This document shows, in pieces, positions 35,098 through 44,070 of a DNA stretch of 64,000 bases (positions are counted from its first letter, which is position 1; each line of letters opens with the position of its first letter). Where the stretch lies: the NCBI RefSeq assembly GCF_037974355.1, contig NZ_CP150235.1:1364001-1428000 (forward strand). The letters are read 5' to 3'. This stretch comes from Paenibacillus sp. FSL R5-0517. Lineage in GTDB: Bacteria > Bacillota > Bacilli > Paenibacillales > Paenibacillaceae. The translations under genes were made by a program, and so were the position numbers. The notes below the pieces were generated by a model. That model saw only the letters and a list, made by a program, of their open reading frames with translations. It was not told where the DNA came from and made no database searches.

Positions 35098-35802
35098 TTA
35101 TTTGATCAGTACATTCCCGAAAGGGATCACTTCTTTCAGAATTCGTTTGAACAGACCCTCATCGTTGAGATCCTGTTCCAACCGACGATTCTCACGTCCA
35201 GCCTGAAAGAGTACAGATCCATGTCCTGTCATCTTCCAATGATAATTCATATGCTGACTGGCAAGGTTGTTACCATATACCGTGAGTTCCAGATGTGCAT
35301 TCTCGGGATAGGCAATGATGCTACCGGCATCCACATACAGCGGTGCTGTTGGGTGAAGTTCCTGTTGGCAGACCTGGCCTTGAGTGAGCAATCCGATTTT
35401 ACCTCTGCCGGAAAATTTCATTTTCACTGCATCACGGGTGATCAGCATGTTTTTGATTTTTTGGATTTTGGTATGCATCGTTACACCATCCGAGTAGAAG
35501 AACAGGTGGCGGAAATCATAGAGCAGATCACTGTCCTCCGTGAGCTCCACTTCCTTCATGGTGAATCCGGGAGGCAGGGCAGCCACAAATTGGCAAGGTC
35601 CGGTAATTTCAGATTTAATCAGCTTTTTCTTGCGATATATGCCTGTAATATTCATGAATTTATCATTGCGGCTCCCACTTGGACCGCGGAAGGCCACTAT
35701 TTGCTGTGGATGCAGAATATGAAGGCGGTCATCTTTAATCAGTGAAAATGTGACGACTTGTCCAGTTCCGCCTGCTTCAGCATGGTTCAGGTGTATGTTC
35801 AT
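35098..35802 (-). CDS. AIM24-family protein
   Basis: A 234-residue beta-rich protein. GPSGSRNDKFMNITGIYRKKKLIKSEITGPCQFVAALPPG and LYVDAGSIIAYPENAHLELTVYG fit the AIM24/TRAP-like fold (YiaC/YdjI relatives). Bacterial members are widespread, and their function is not settled. ATG 35802 follows CAGGAG at good spacing. The longer frame adds 17 residues overlapping the upstream gene's end. It lies 17 bases after the coiled-coil membrane protein gene and is probably co-transcribed. Confidence 0.78.
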   Translation of the reverse strand: MNIHLNHAEAGGTGQVVTFSLIKDDRLHILHPQQIVAFRGPSGSRNDKFMNITGIYRKKKLIKSEITGPCQFVAALPPGFTMKEVELTEDSDLLYDFRHLFFYSDGVTMHTKIQKIKNMLITRDAVKMKFSGRGKIGLLTQGQVCQQELHPTAPLYVDAGSIIAYPENAHLELTVYGNNLASQHMNYHWKMTGHGSVLFQAGRENRRLEQDLNDEGLFKRILKEVIPFGNVLIK

Positions 35803-35819
35803 GCAGTTGCTCCTGTCTT

Positions 35820-36275
35820 TTATACTCGGCCTGAACGGCGACGCATTCCCCAACGCATCACACGAATCAGAACAAAATAACCCAATATGAGAGAAACGAC
35901 AGTGATGATCATCGTCTGAATTCGTTTGCTGGCAGCCACTCTGGCATTCTGGTCATCTTGCAATTTGCTTACCATTTCAGTAAGTTTCTGGTTCTGAGCC
36001 AGTAGCTGTTCGTTCTGGGTCTTAAATGCTTCGACATTGGCCTGAGCTTGTCCCAGCTGAGCGGATGTTTGATTCAATTGCTCCATGGTTTGTTTGTAAC
36101 TTTCCTGCAGAGCGTTCACTTCTCCAGGCAATTCGGAGACTCGCTCCCAGCCGCTATATATATCCGTAAAAATATTGGCACTGGCTGCATTTGCTGTCGA
36201 AGCGATCGAAACGGTAAATAGAATGCATGTGGTGAATAACACCCGAATGAAATAACCCTGAATGGATTTTGGCAT
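35820..36275 (-). CDS. Secreted/anchored coiled-coil protein
   Basis: A 151-residue protein with an N-terminal signal peptide or helix (FIRVLFTTCILFTVSIASTANAA), a coiled coil from about residue 45 to 110 rich in Gln, Glu and Leu (LNQTSAQLGQAQANVEAFKT, NEQLLAQNQKLTEMVSKLQ), and a C-terminal membrane helix (TMIITVVSLILGYFVLIRVM) ending in Arg residues. ATG 36275 has AGAGGTG upstream. Function unknown. It pairs with the AIM24-type gene directly downstream. Confidence 0.7.
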   Translation of the reverse strand: MPKSIQGYFIRVLFTTCILFTVSIASTANAASANIFTDIYSGWERVSELPGEVNALQESYKQTMEQLNQTSAQLGQAQANVEAFKTQNEQLLAQNQKLTEMVSKLQDDQNARVAASKRIQTMIITVVSLILGYFVLIRVMRWGMRRRSGRV

Positions 36276-36606
36276 CGTTAACACCTCTTTCTTCGGTTAG
36301 ATCGAGCAATCGCCGAAATCGTCGTCTATTGTTGAAATACGGCTCTTACATTATACGTCAAAATCGGGACGATGGGTTCAAGATGATATCGTTTTATTAC
36401 CCGAAATATTTAAAATGATTTAGGAACAGGGCTGTTTAGCATATAAATCTGTGGGGTAATAGAACGATAGGCAAGCACACCGGACCGTTTTAACAGAACT
36501 TTTACTTCAGTTCCGGGTGCATGCTATTCACAAATACGCAATTTAATGAACGATACCAATATATCCGATTGAATATAAGATCGCGAACATGAAGGAGTAG
36601 AAACAT

Positions 36607-36774
36607 ATGTATACGACAGATCAGAACACATCAACCAAAACAATTATGATCACTGTTAACGGAGAGCCAGTAGGGCGTAAGCTGGTCATTGACAGTGTCA
36701 CCTATGCTCCGGTAACCCAAGCAGATGGTGCACATTATTTACACAAAATGGGAATCGATCACCCTACAGTTTAA
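36607..36774 (+). CDS. 55-residue protein resembling a single stalk-domain hairpin
   Basis: ATG 36607 follows GAAGGAG by nine bases and the frame ends at TAA 36774. After a Thr/Gln-rich start comes TIMITVNGEPVGRKLVIDSV, then TYAPVTQADGAHYLHKMG. The VNG(E/K)-x-V...(I/V)D...TYxPV pattern resembles one repeat of the copper-amine-oxidase-like stalk domains common in Paenibacillus surface proteins, but here it is free-standing without a signal peptide. A terminator follows 29 bases later, making a complete one-gene unit. Confidence 0.6.
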   Translation: MYTTDQNTSTKTIMITVNGEPVGRKLVIDSVTYAPVTQADGAHYLHKMGIDHPTV

Positions 36775-36802
36775 TTTGGGACTTGTCATAGATAAAGGAT
36801 TG

Positions 36803-36830
36803 AAAAGCTTGGCATAGTGCCAGGCTTTTT
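36803..36830 (+). terminator. Terminator of the 55-residue gene
   Basis: A stem of about 12 bp (36803-36814 with 36818-36829, one wobble pair), a 3-base loop and a T-run. Confidence 0.75.
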
Positions 36831-36981
36831 CGTCGTTTATTGTCGTATTCAGGCGGATTTGGGGATGAGAAAATAATATATTGGAAAAATTTAATGGGAA
36901 CATGTGTTCCGTGACAATATAGTGTCCATTCACCCTGATAACTTAGAAGATAATACACATAAATCGGGGGAGAGACTACCA

Positions 36982-37686
36982 GTGAACTCAGTCTTTGAAG
37001 TATCTTATTCGTGGAATAAAGAGGCCATACCGACAGGGGGAGCCGACCCCGTATATATGATGGTAGAGTGGCGTAACGGTGCCCCTGCCAAAAGACTTAG
37101 GAAAATAGCACCCAAAATTGTATCAAGAGATTTGGAACTTTTGCTCAAACCGGAATATGGGGTGCAGCTCAAAGGCATCTATGGATGTCGCTCCAAAGAA
37201 ACAGATATTGGTTGGTTACTCAGGCTTGGTGATGTATACAAAGGGGAGAGCAAACAAATTTTGCTTGAATTCGTCATGGGACCCCGGGTATCCGGAAAAG
37301 CAGCGGTATGTTCAGCCTACTGGAGCACAAGGAAGTTGAAGCAAAGTCAACGCGTATTGTTACGAAGAGAGCAGTTGTATATTCAGTACACCAGTCATCT
37401 CGGCATGCTGAGACAGCCGGAAGATCCGAAGGTGGAAAAGACCATTAAGTTAAGTGAAACTGTACCGTTGATCAAGCAAGCCTTACGTGCCTATGAAAGG
37501 GGCCGGGTTCAAGAGGGGAGTCATATGTTGCGTCGTCATGCAGATGCGCTGTTAATTGAAGCCGCACGCAAGCAGGATCTGGATTATTACACAGAAGCCG
37601 AGATCGTTGAGAAGCTGCGTTGTCATTATGAAATCACGTTTACAACCGGATATCATGACCGTGAACAAAAGATATTAGGCGAATAG
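36982..37686 (+). CDS. C-terminal part of a VWA-type protein, apparently without the VWA domain
   Basis: The visible protein (about 235 residues) resembles the region that follows the von Willebrand A domain in bacterial VWA proteins: a beta-sandwich (GYGVQL-like YGVQLKGIYGCRSKETD, LLRLGDVYKGESKQILLEFVMG) then a helical tail with QALRAYERGRVQEGSHMLRRHADALL. No DxSxS metal motif is present upstream in any frame. The frame opens at GTG 36904 without a ribosome site, while GTG 36982 has GGGGGAGAG before it. It is either a decayed gene or a deliberate short form. Intact codon structure argues against recent decay. Confidence 0.6.
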   Translation: MNSVFEVSYSWNKEAIPTGGADPVYMMVEWRNGAPAKRLRKIAPKIVSRDLELLLKPEYGVQLKGIYGCRSKETDIGWLLRLGDVYKGESKQILLEFVMGPRVSGKAAVCSAYWSTRKLKQSQRVLLRREQLYIQYTSHLGMLRQPEDPKVEKTIKLSETVPLIKQALRAYERGRVQEGSHMLRRHADALLIEAARKQDLDYYTEAEIVEKLRCHYEITFTTGYHDREQKILGE

Positions 37687-37844
37687 GGTTGATTTCAGAT
37701 GGTTACGGTATAGAGAGAACGAGTCTACATATGTTTTGAAGGTGAAGTTTAGGAGAAGGTCGAATGTATGTATCAATATCATATTAAACTATGGATGGAG
37801 TTGTATCAAATTTATTGAAACAACATCGTGGAGGGTCCGGCAAA

Positions 37845-38816
37845 ATGACAGACCGACTAATCCGATTAATGCGCATTATCACGCTGGTACAAGCCAAGCC
37901 AGGCATTCTGGCGCGTGAGCTTGCCCAGCGATGCGAGACGACGGAAAGGACGATATACCGCGACATGGAGGCCCTCAGTGCAATGCATATCCCGATCGCC
38001 AATATGGGACACGGACAAGGGTACATGTTTATCAGCAATTTTGCCATGTATCCGCTTAATTGGTCTGATGAAGAAGCCCAAGCTTTCATGCATCTTGCTG
38101 AAGTTATGGAGAATATTCGTCCTTTGCTGAAACCTGCTTTTGAGAGCGCGTATGAGAAAGTGGTTGCTTCGAGTCAGAAAAACAAAACAGAACGTGTGGA
38201 ATGGTCGGAGCAAATAAGTGGATTATTCAAAGTGGGATTGCCCGTATGGCAACATGAAAATAATGATTCACAGAACCAATCCCTGATTACCCTGCTTCAG
38301 GCAGGAATCTCACAGAACACTATTGAAGCGGAGTATCTGTCTCAAGGAAAAAAAGGAATTGTACGCATAGATCCTTACTGTCTTATCCCGCAAGAATACA
38401 GATTTGAGCTGTTAGGGTATTGTCATATGTCGGAGAAACTTCGAATATTTCAGGTGAGCCGGCTGCTAAGGATACGGATCTTGCCGCGTACGTTTCGAAA
38501 AGAGGACTATCTCATACAATCACACTTCCGCATTCCTTGGGCATATGAGGGAAGTACGGAGTGGACTGCGTTCAAAATTCGATTTGCACCCCATGCTGTG
38601 GAGCGTGTAATGCAGGAACAATTCTATATACGCCCCATCTTAACCATAGAAACGGAAGGTAGCCTGTTATTTGAAGCCATTTTAAGTGACGTTGAGGAGT
38701 TTCTCGTATGGATATCCAAATATGGACCTGATGCGGAGATCCTCGAACCAGAGATATGCCGCATCAAGATGAAAGAACGCCTGAATTATTGGCAGCAAAT
38801 GTACAATAGAAGTTGA
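37845..38816 (+). CDS. WYL-domain transcriptional regulator
   Basis: A 323-residue regulator. The N-terminal winged HTH is MTDRLIRLMRIITLVQAKPG with ARELAQRCETTERTIYRDMEAL. A WYL domain follows (about residues 175-245: IEAEYLSQGKKGIVRIDPYC, YRFELLGYCHMSEKLRIFQVSRL), then a WCX-type C-terminus (AVERVMQEQFYIRPILTIETEGSLLFEA, LVWISKYGPDAEILEP). ATG 37845 is chosen with GGAGG upstream. The WYL triad is replaced by other residues in part. Its targets are not apparent, since the neighbours are the VWA-like protein and a convergent exonuclease. Confidence 0.83.
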   Translation: MTDRLIRLMRIITLVQAKPGILARELAQRCETTERTIYRDMEALSAMHIPIANMGHGQGYMFISNFAMYPLNWSDEEAQAFMHLAEVMENIRPLLKPAFESAYEKVVASSQKNKTERVEWSEQISGLFKVGLPVWQHENNDSQNQSLITLLQAGISQNTIEAEYLSQGKKGIVRIDPYCLIPQEYRFELLGYCHMSEKLRIFQVSRLLRIRILPRTFRKEDYLIQSHFRIPWAYEGSTEWTAFKIRFAPHAVERVMQEQFYIRPILTIETEGSLLFEAILSDVEEFLVWISKYGPDAEILEPEICRIKMKERLNYWQQMYNRS

Positions 38817-38872
38817 GATTAGAAGGCTCCTATTCTATCGCAACACACGATTAGGCACCGTGCTGTGGAGAG

Positions 38873-39544
38873 CTACTCTTTGAATTTGAACAGGTTTGCC
38901 AGGTTGCCAAACGGAGATTCTTTCTCTTCATCTTCTGTAGAGCTGGAATAGACAACCTTGGATGCAATGCCTTCATCATCGGCTGCACAGTTATTTTCCA
39001 GCGTGAATCGGTCGAATTGATGCATGAATACCTTGGCTGTATTGATGGCATCATCCAATGCGCGGTGCTGGGTACCATCGAATTCAATGCCACAGATTTC
39101 AAGAGCCTGAGCGAGACCGAGTTGACGGAACTTGCCTTCTTTGCGAACGGTGCGCGACCATTGTTGCTGGAGATCGTTATGATTGGTGATCCAGGCCACA
39201 TCCAGTTGATGGGTACGACAATGAGAGATCAGTTTGCTGCGGTCGTCGGGTCCCCAGGAACACATGTAATAGGGGTCACTTCCCATCCAGGCAATGAATT
39301 GATTCAATGCTGCCGGAAAAAGTGGGGCTGCATCAATATCTTTCTGTGTGATGCCTGTAAACTGAATCGTGTCAGTGGACAGAACGGATTTGTTGGAAGG
39401 ACGAACATACGTATGGAACGTGTCCGTAACGGCCAATCCATCCGCACTTTCCGTAACTTTGACGGCGCCGATATCAATGATTTCAGAAGAATAGCGAGTA
39501 TTGCGGCTTACCGTGAATTCAAGATCATATATGATATATGGCAT
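38873..39544 (-). CDS. DnaQ-like 3'-5' exonuclease (KapD/ERI-1 type)
   Basis: A 223-residue nuclease with the DEDDh motifs: Exo I IYDLEFTVS (Asp7, Glu9), Exo II around SWGPDDRSKL, and Exo III HRALDDAINTAKVF with the catalytic His and Asp. IIDIGAVKV and FTGITQKDIDAAP are typical of this family, which trims RNA or DNA 3' ends. The last ~45 residues are acidic and probably disordered. AAAGGAG lies before the ATG at 39544. It is single-gene and convergent with the WYL gene. Confidence 0.86.
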   Translation of the reverse strand: MPYIIYDLEFTVSRNTRYSSEIIDIGAVKVTESADGLAVTDTFHTYVRPSNKSVLSTDTIQFTGITQKDIDAAPLFPAALNQFIAWMGSDPYYMCSWGPDDRSKLISHCRTHQLDVAWITNHNDLQQQWSRTVRKEGKFRQLGLAQALEICGIEFDGTQHRALDDAINTAKVFMHQFDRFTLENNCAADDEGIASKVVYSSSTEDEEKESPFGNLANLFKFKE

Positions 39545-39712
39545 AGGACAAGCTCCTTTATCGATTAATACCTGTGGTAGATTTCTATTTCTCTATATTA
39601 CAGGGAACATGCTTCCATGTCAGCCATCGCCAGAGAATTCATTGTAGTCAGGATGAACGAACTGTTTGAATGTTTAATCATCTAACAGATGCATTTCCGG
39701 TTTTGGTAAGTC

Positions 39713-39741
39713 TTTACTTCGCAAAAAGTGGTCGTTATAAT
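39713..39741 (+). promoter_or_regulatory. Promoter upstream of the FAD oxidoreductase leader
   Basis: TTTACT (39713-39718) and a perfect TATAAT (39736-39741) with a 17-base spacer. Predicted start near 39748. Confidence 0.65.
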
Positions 39742-39747
39742 GAGTGG

Positions 39748-39850
39748 AGTTAGGGGCTTTCCTATATATTGGTCTGTATTTATGGCAACATAAAAGTAGA
39801 ATTATTATCAAAACTTCCTAACACAGTTTGAAATGTTGGGAAGTTTTTTT
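39748..39850 (+). ncRNA. Short terminated transcript or attenuator leader
   Basis: From the predicted start, about 100 bases run into a terminator with a 14-position stem (39810-39823 with 39834-39847, one wobble) followed by seven T. No ORF of note is inside. The FAD oxidoreductase gene starts 120 bases downstream without another clear promoter, so this is either an attenuated leader or an independent small RNA. Confidence 0.5.
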
Positions 39851-39970
39851 GTTATTTATGCCTATTCATGCAGGAAAGGAGAGAAATTAGTCGGTTGTTG
39901 GTATAACATAGGAAAACTGCTTCACGAGTTCGTATTATTGAATTTACAGTACATATGGAGGTTTGTTTCT

Positions 39971-41917
39971 TTGATTAGCAGAAAAAGGAAAATAACAGCA
40001 ATCACAGCTAGTGTGTTTGTTGTGTTAATGAGCGCTGCTTATGGTGCATTTTATATTTGGAACAAGAATTATAAATTTAATAATAATTATGTATGGCAGC
40101 CACTGGAGAACGTAGAATCTACATTAACCTTGAAAGATTCCTATAACGTGATTGTAGCTGGAACGGACCCTGAAGGTATTACCGCTGCCTTATCAGCTGC
40201 TCGTAATGGGATGCGTGTGTTACTGGTGGAAGCCAGAGATCGCAACATGTTGGGCGGATTGTTAACCGAGGGAGGCCTTAATACGCTGGATCTAAATTAT
40301 TCCCCTGAACAACCGCAGTTATTGAGTAGTTTGCGACAGCCTGATTTTTTGAACAAGGGCATTTTCCAGGAATGGTTTGACCAGATCGAGGGCAGTTCTT
40401 TTGATACCCATACAGCAGCTAACGTTTTCTATCGGATGGTTCGTTCTGAACCTAATATTGACCTGTTGATGAACGCGAAGGAATTAGTTCCTCTTACTGA
40501 ACAATCTACGGGAGATCACACGACAATAACGGGGATGAGCATAACGAAAGAAGACGGAACAACGGTTCAGATATCAACCCGCTCCATTATTGATGCGACG
40601 CAAGATGCGGATATTGCAGCCGCTGCAGGAGTTCCATACTCCATCGGTAGACAAGATATTGGAGATGGTAAATCCAAAATGGTCTCTACGCTCGTATTCA
40701 AGCTAAGCGGTGTTACAGATGAGGTATGGCAAAAGTTTAGGGAAAGAGAGGGAACCGGGGTTGATAAGATGAGTGCTTGGGGATACGGTGATGCTCGAAA
40801 ATATGAATCCTCCAATCCACAACATATTAAGATTCGTAGTCTGAATATTGGAAGACAAAATGATGATACAATCTTGGTTAACACGATGCAGATTTTTGGG
40901 GTAGACCCGTTAGATCCCATATCTGTGAAAGAAGGTTTGGAGATCGGGAATAAAGAAGCCCCACGAATTGTTGATTTTCTGAAGAAAAATTATGATGAAT
41001 TCGCAGGGCTGCAATATGCTGGGACAGCGAATGAGCTTTATGTGAGGGAGTCACGTCACATCTATGGCGAGTATCGATTAACTTTAGCGGATGTCATGGA
41101 AAATCGTGATCATTGGGATGCCATTGGATACGGTTCATACGATATTGATATTCAGAGCACGAGTGTTGGAAATGCCGGCACGATTATGTTAAGCCCGATT
41201 CAATATGGTGTACCTTTTCGTTCTCTTGTTCCGCTAAAGGTGGATGGTATGCTTGTCGTCGGACGTGCAGCAAGTTATGATACAATCCCACATGGTAGTG
41301 CGAGAGTTGTACCGCTGGGAATGGCAGAGGGAGAAGCGGCAGGAGCGGCGGTCAAACTGGCCTACGTCCATAAGGAGTCCTTCCGAGAACTCTCAGCTTC
41401 TGAAGAGAGAGCATCTGAATTACGCAAAATGCTGGAAAAACAGGGTATGGATCTAAAGGTACATCATTTCGAACAGCCTAAGTATATGGAACATAAGGAT
41501 TACAAGGGATTGCTGGCTGCCACGAGTATGTATATGACTTCAGGCAATTATAATAACGATGGTTGGGAACTGGATAAAGGAATGAATCCGGAACGATTTT
41601 TAAGTAAATTGAAAAGAATGCAGTCGATGTTCCCAGAAGCCTACACCGGCAGTGCCGATCAAGCTCTGGCCACTATGGAGAATGCCTCAAGTCTACCTTT
41701 AACGTTGGATCAGGCTGCGTATATGTTATGTCTGGCAATGGGATCTGCAGAAGCTGAAACTTCACTTGAAGATGCACTTGCTCAATTACAAACGCAAAAC
41801 TTTATAAGTGACGACACACTTGCTGGCATTGCTGACAAGAACAATCTTACCAATGGGGATGCGTTTATGCTCATTCGTGATGTAGTGGAATATTATTCAG
41901 GCGTTGTATTTGGTTAA
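39971..41917 (+). CDS. Membrane-anchored FAD-dependent oxidoreductase
   Basis: A 648-residue protein with an N-terminal membrane anchor (ITAITASVFVVLMSAAYGAFYIW) and a long FAD-binding domain. The dinucleotide fold is slightly degenerate: YNVIVAGTDPEGITAALSAARNGMRVLLVEARDRNMLGG (Asp in place of the usual first or second Gly). RSIIDATQDADIAAAAGVPYSIGRQD, LYVRESRHIYGEYRLTLADV and GRAASYDTIPHGSARVVPLGMAEGEAAGAA match the FAD_oxidored family. A C-terminal helical part of about 120 residues is unusual. The frame opens at 39833, but that position lies inside the terminator hairpin. TTG 39971 with GGAGG nine bases before it is the better start. Substrate unknown. Confidence 0.82.
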   Translation: MISRKRKITAITASVFVVLMSAAYGAFYIWNKNYKFNNNYVWQPLENVESTLTLKDSYNVIVAGTDPEGITAALSAARNGMRVLLVEARDRNMLGGLLTEGGLNTLDLNYSPEQPQLLSSLRQPDFLNKGIFQEWFDQIEGSSFDTHTAANVFYRMVRSEPNIDLLMNAKELVPLTEQSTGDHTTITGMSITKEDGTTVQISTRSIIDATQDADIAAAAGVPYSIGRQDIGDGKSKMVSTLVFKLSGVTDEVWQKFREREGTGVDKMSAWGYGDARKYESSNPQHIKIRSLNIGRQNDDTILVNTMQIFGVDPLDPISVKEGLEIGNKEAPRIVDFLKKNYDEFAGLQYAGTANELYVRESRHIYGEYRLTLADVMENRDHWDAIGYGSYDIDIQSTSVGNAGTIMLSPIQYGVPFRSLVPLKVDGMLVVGRAASYDTIPHGSARVVPLGMAEGEAAGAAVKLAYVHKESFRELSASEERASELRKMLEKQGMDLKVHHFEQPKYMEHKDYKGLLAATSMYMTSGNYNNDGWELDKGMNPERFLSKLKRMQSMFPEAYTGSADQALATMENASSLPLTLDQAAYMLCLAMGSAEAETSLEDALAQLQTQNFISDDTLAGIADKNNLTNGDAFMLIRDVVEYYSGVVFG

Positions 41918-41922
41918 GTTGG

Positions 41923-41951
41923 TTGACAATTACTTGTAAATGAACTAATGT
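41923..41951 (+). promoter_or_regulatory. Promoter of the proS T-box leader
   Basis: A perfect TTGACA (41923-41928), a 17-base spacer and TAATGT as a weak -10. It starts six bases after the stop of the preceding gene. Confidence 0.5.
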
Positions 41952-41977
41952 GGTCAAAAATGATAACAGCGTTATAA

Positions 41978-42235
41978 CGAGGACATGATTGTGCAAGCCA
42001 GCTTCAACAGAGAGGGGACAGTATGGTGTAAGGTTCCTGTAGCTGCTTCCTAATTCCTACCTCGCGAGCTGCGGAAGAGAATACTCATTCAGGGTTGCAA
42101 CATCCGCCGGCAGGGCCCGTTATGCCCCGTAGGACTGCATTTTACAGATCGCATAGGTTGCGAACGGATGATTATGCAGTTAAACAAGGGTGGTACCACG
42201 ACACATTCGTCCCTTGACGGATGTGTCTTTTTGCT
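41978..42235 (+). promoter_or_regulatory. T-box leader (proline) of proS
   Basis: Stem I can be closed by CGAGG near 41979 and CCTCG near 42062. A CCT followed by A (42056-42058) on its 3' side is a candidate specifier for proline. The T-box sequence AAGGGTGGTACCACG is at 42186-42200. A terminator stem GACACATTCG/CGGATGTGTC with T-run (42200-42232) follows, and the T-box side provides the antiterminator. Uncharged tRNA-Pro should turn on proS. Confidence 0.88.
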
Positions 42236-42285
42236 GTTTACACGCCGTATTTTGATAATAAAAAAGAAGATTGGGAGTGGTCCAG

Positions 42286-44070
42286 ATGCGTCAAAGTGAA
42301 ATGTTTGTTCCAACATTACGTGAAGCGCCAGCGGAGGCAGATGCGGCAGGACATCGCTGGTTACTGCGCTCCGGTATGATTCGCCAACTGGCAGCAGGAA
42401 TCTACAGTTACCTGCCTCTTGGACGCCGTATATTGTTGAACGTTGAACGGATCGTTCGAGAAGAGATGGATCGTGCCGGTTGTCAGGAAGTATTACTGCC
42501 GATTATGCAGCCAGCCGAACTGTGGGAAGAGTCCGGAAGGTACACCCAGTATGGTCCTGAATTAATGCGTCTAAAGGATCGTCATGCAAGGGAGTTTGCT
42601 CTTGGACCAACACATGAAGAAGTGGTAACTGCGTTAGCGCGGGATGAGGTGAACTCGTATCGTAAGCTGCCATTCACGCTGTACCAGATCGGAACCAAGT
42701 TCCGGGATGAACGCCGTCCTCGATTTGGATTGCTGCGCGGTCGTGAATTTATCATGAAAGATGCGTACTCCTTTGCTTCCGATTGGGAAGAACTTGATCG
42801 TACCTATCAGGCGATGAATACAGCTTACAGTCGCATTTTGGAACGTTGTGGTCTGGACTATATCCGTGTCGAGGCGGACGCAGGAACGATTGGCGGTCAG
42901 GGGGAGACACACGAGTTCATGGCTCTTGCTGATGTGGGTGAGGACACGATTGTCACCTGCAAACATTGTGGATATGCCGCAAATCTGGAGAAAGCTGATT
43001 ATCAGACTTCAGAAGATACGGAGAAAAAAGAAGGGAGCTTGGAAGTTCCAGTCGACTCTGCCAGTGCAGACTCCGCTCTTCAAGCGGATGAACATTCAGG
43101 AGCGGAAAGCGTAGTACGCATCTCGACACCTGGCGTTCGTACGATTACAGAGTTAAGCGCCTTTGTGGGCGAAGCTGCTAATCATATGATCAAAACACTA
43201 CTTTATCTGGCAGACGGTCGGCTCGTTGCTGCCCTTGTACGTGGAGATCATGAACTGAATGATATCGCATTGAAGCAGGTGTTGGGTGCAGAGGAACTGA
43301 TCCTTGCAGACGATGCAGCCATTGCAGCACATCCGAGTCTGAAGGTCGGTTTTCTGGGTCCGATTGGACTGAATCTGCCGATGGTAGTGGACGCTGACGT
43401 GGCAGTGATGAAGAGTGCAATCACAGGAGCCAATGAAGTGGATATGCATATTTCCGGTGTACGCCCAGGCATTGATTTTGCATTGGAGCGAGTAGAACGA
43501 ATCCGTTTTGCTGCTGAAGGGGATGCTTGTCCAACATGTGGCTCACCACTTGGTTTTACCAAAGGCATTGAGGTTGGACACATTTTCAAATTGGGAACGA
43601 AATATAGTGATGCCATGGGTGCTTCATTCCTGGATCGTAATGGTCGCCAGTGCGCGCCAGTCATGGGGTGTTACGGCATTGGCGTATCCCGCCTGATGGC
43701 TGCTATAGCTGAGCAGTATGCAGGAGATGAAGGCATACGATGGCCTGCGACTGTGGCGCCATATGATGTGCATCTGATTCCGGTAAGCTGGAAGGATGAG
43801 CAGCAGCGTCAACTCACGCTGGAACTGGAACAACAATTGGTCGAGGGTGGTTTCACTGTATTAGTCGATGACCGGGACGAACGACCAGGTGTGAAATTCA
43901 AGGATGCGGAGCTAATCGGATTGCCTGTACAGATCGTGATTGGCCGAGGAGCAGCAGAAGGACAGGTTGAACTGGGATCACACGCCCTTGCTGCATCAGG
44001 TGAATCGAAGCGAATCTCGTTAACGGCCCAGGAAGCCGTGTGTTATGTGAAGGAACAGCTCACTTCCTAG
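42286..44070 (+). CDS. proS: Prolyl-tRNA synthetase
   Basis: Charges tRNA-Pro. The 594-residue enzyme is the bacterial type. MRQSEMFVPTLREAPAEADAAGHRWLLRSGMIRQLAAGIYSYLPLG is the N-terminal signature. Class II motif 2 is FRDERRPRFGLLRGREFIMKDAYSF, the editing (INS) domain lies about 220-400, motif 3 is GCYGIGVSRLMAA, and the anticodon domain ends VCYVKEQLTS. A short Ser/Glu-rich insert precedes the editing domain (about 245-275). ATG 42286 follows GGGAG by eight bases, and the TTG 15 bases upstream overlaps that site. Controlled by the T-box. Confidence 0.96.
   Translation: MRQSEMFVPTLREAPAEADAAGHRWLLRSGMIRQLAAGIYSYLPLGRRILLNVERIVREEMDRAGCQEVLLPIMQPAELWEESGRYTQYGPELMRLKDRHAREFALGPTHEEVVTALARDEVNSYRKLPFTLYQIGTKFRDERRPRFGLLRGREFIMKDAYSFASDWEELDRTYQAMNTAYSRILERCGLDYIRVEADAGTIGGQGETHEFMALADVGEDTIVTCKHCGYAANLEKADYQTSEDTEKKEGSLEVPVDSASADSALQADEHSGAESVVRISTPGVRTITELSAFVGEAANHMIKTLLYLADGRLVAALVRGDHELNDIALKQVLGAEELILADDAAIAAHPSLKVGFLGPIGLNLPMVVDADVAVMKSAITGANEVDMHISGVRPGIDFALERVERIRFAAEGDACPTCGSPLGFTKGIEVGHIFKLGTKYSDAMGASFLDRNGRQCAPVMGCYGIGVSRLMAAIAEQYAGDEGIRWPATVAPYDVHLIPVSWKDEQQRQLTLELEQQLVEGGFTVLVDDRDERPGVKFKDAELIGLPVQIVIGRGAAEGQVELGSHALAASGESKRISLTAQEAVCYVKEQLTS

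Noticed and set aside
36739-36958. Two minus-strand ORFs of 64 codons
   Set aside because: They overlap each other, the 55-residue gene's end and its terminator, with no support for translation.
39833-39970. N-terminal extension of the FAD oxidoreductase from 39833
   Set aside because: The start would lie inside a terminator hairpin; TTG 39971 has a proper ribosome site and begins just before the membrane anchor.
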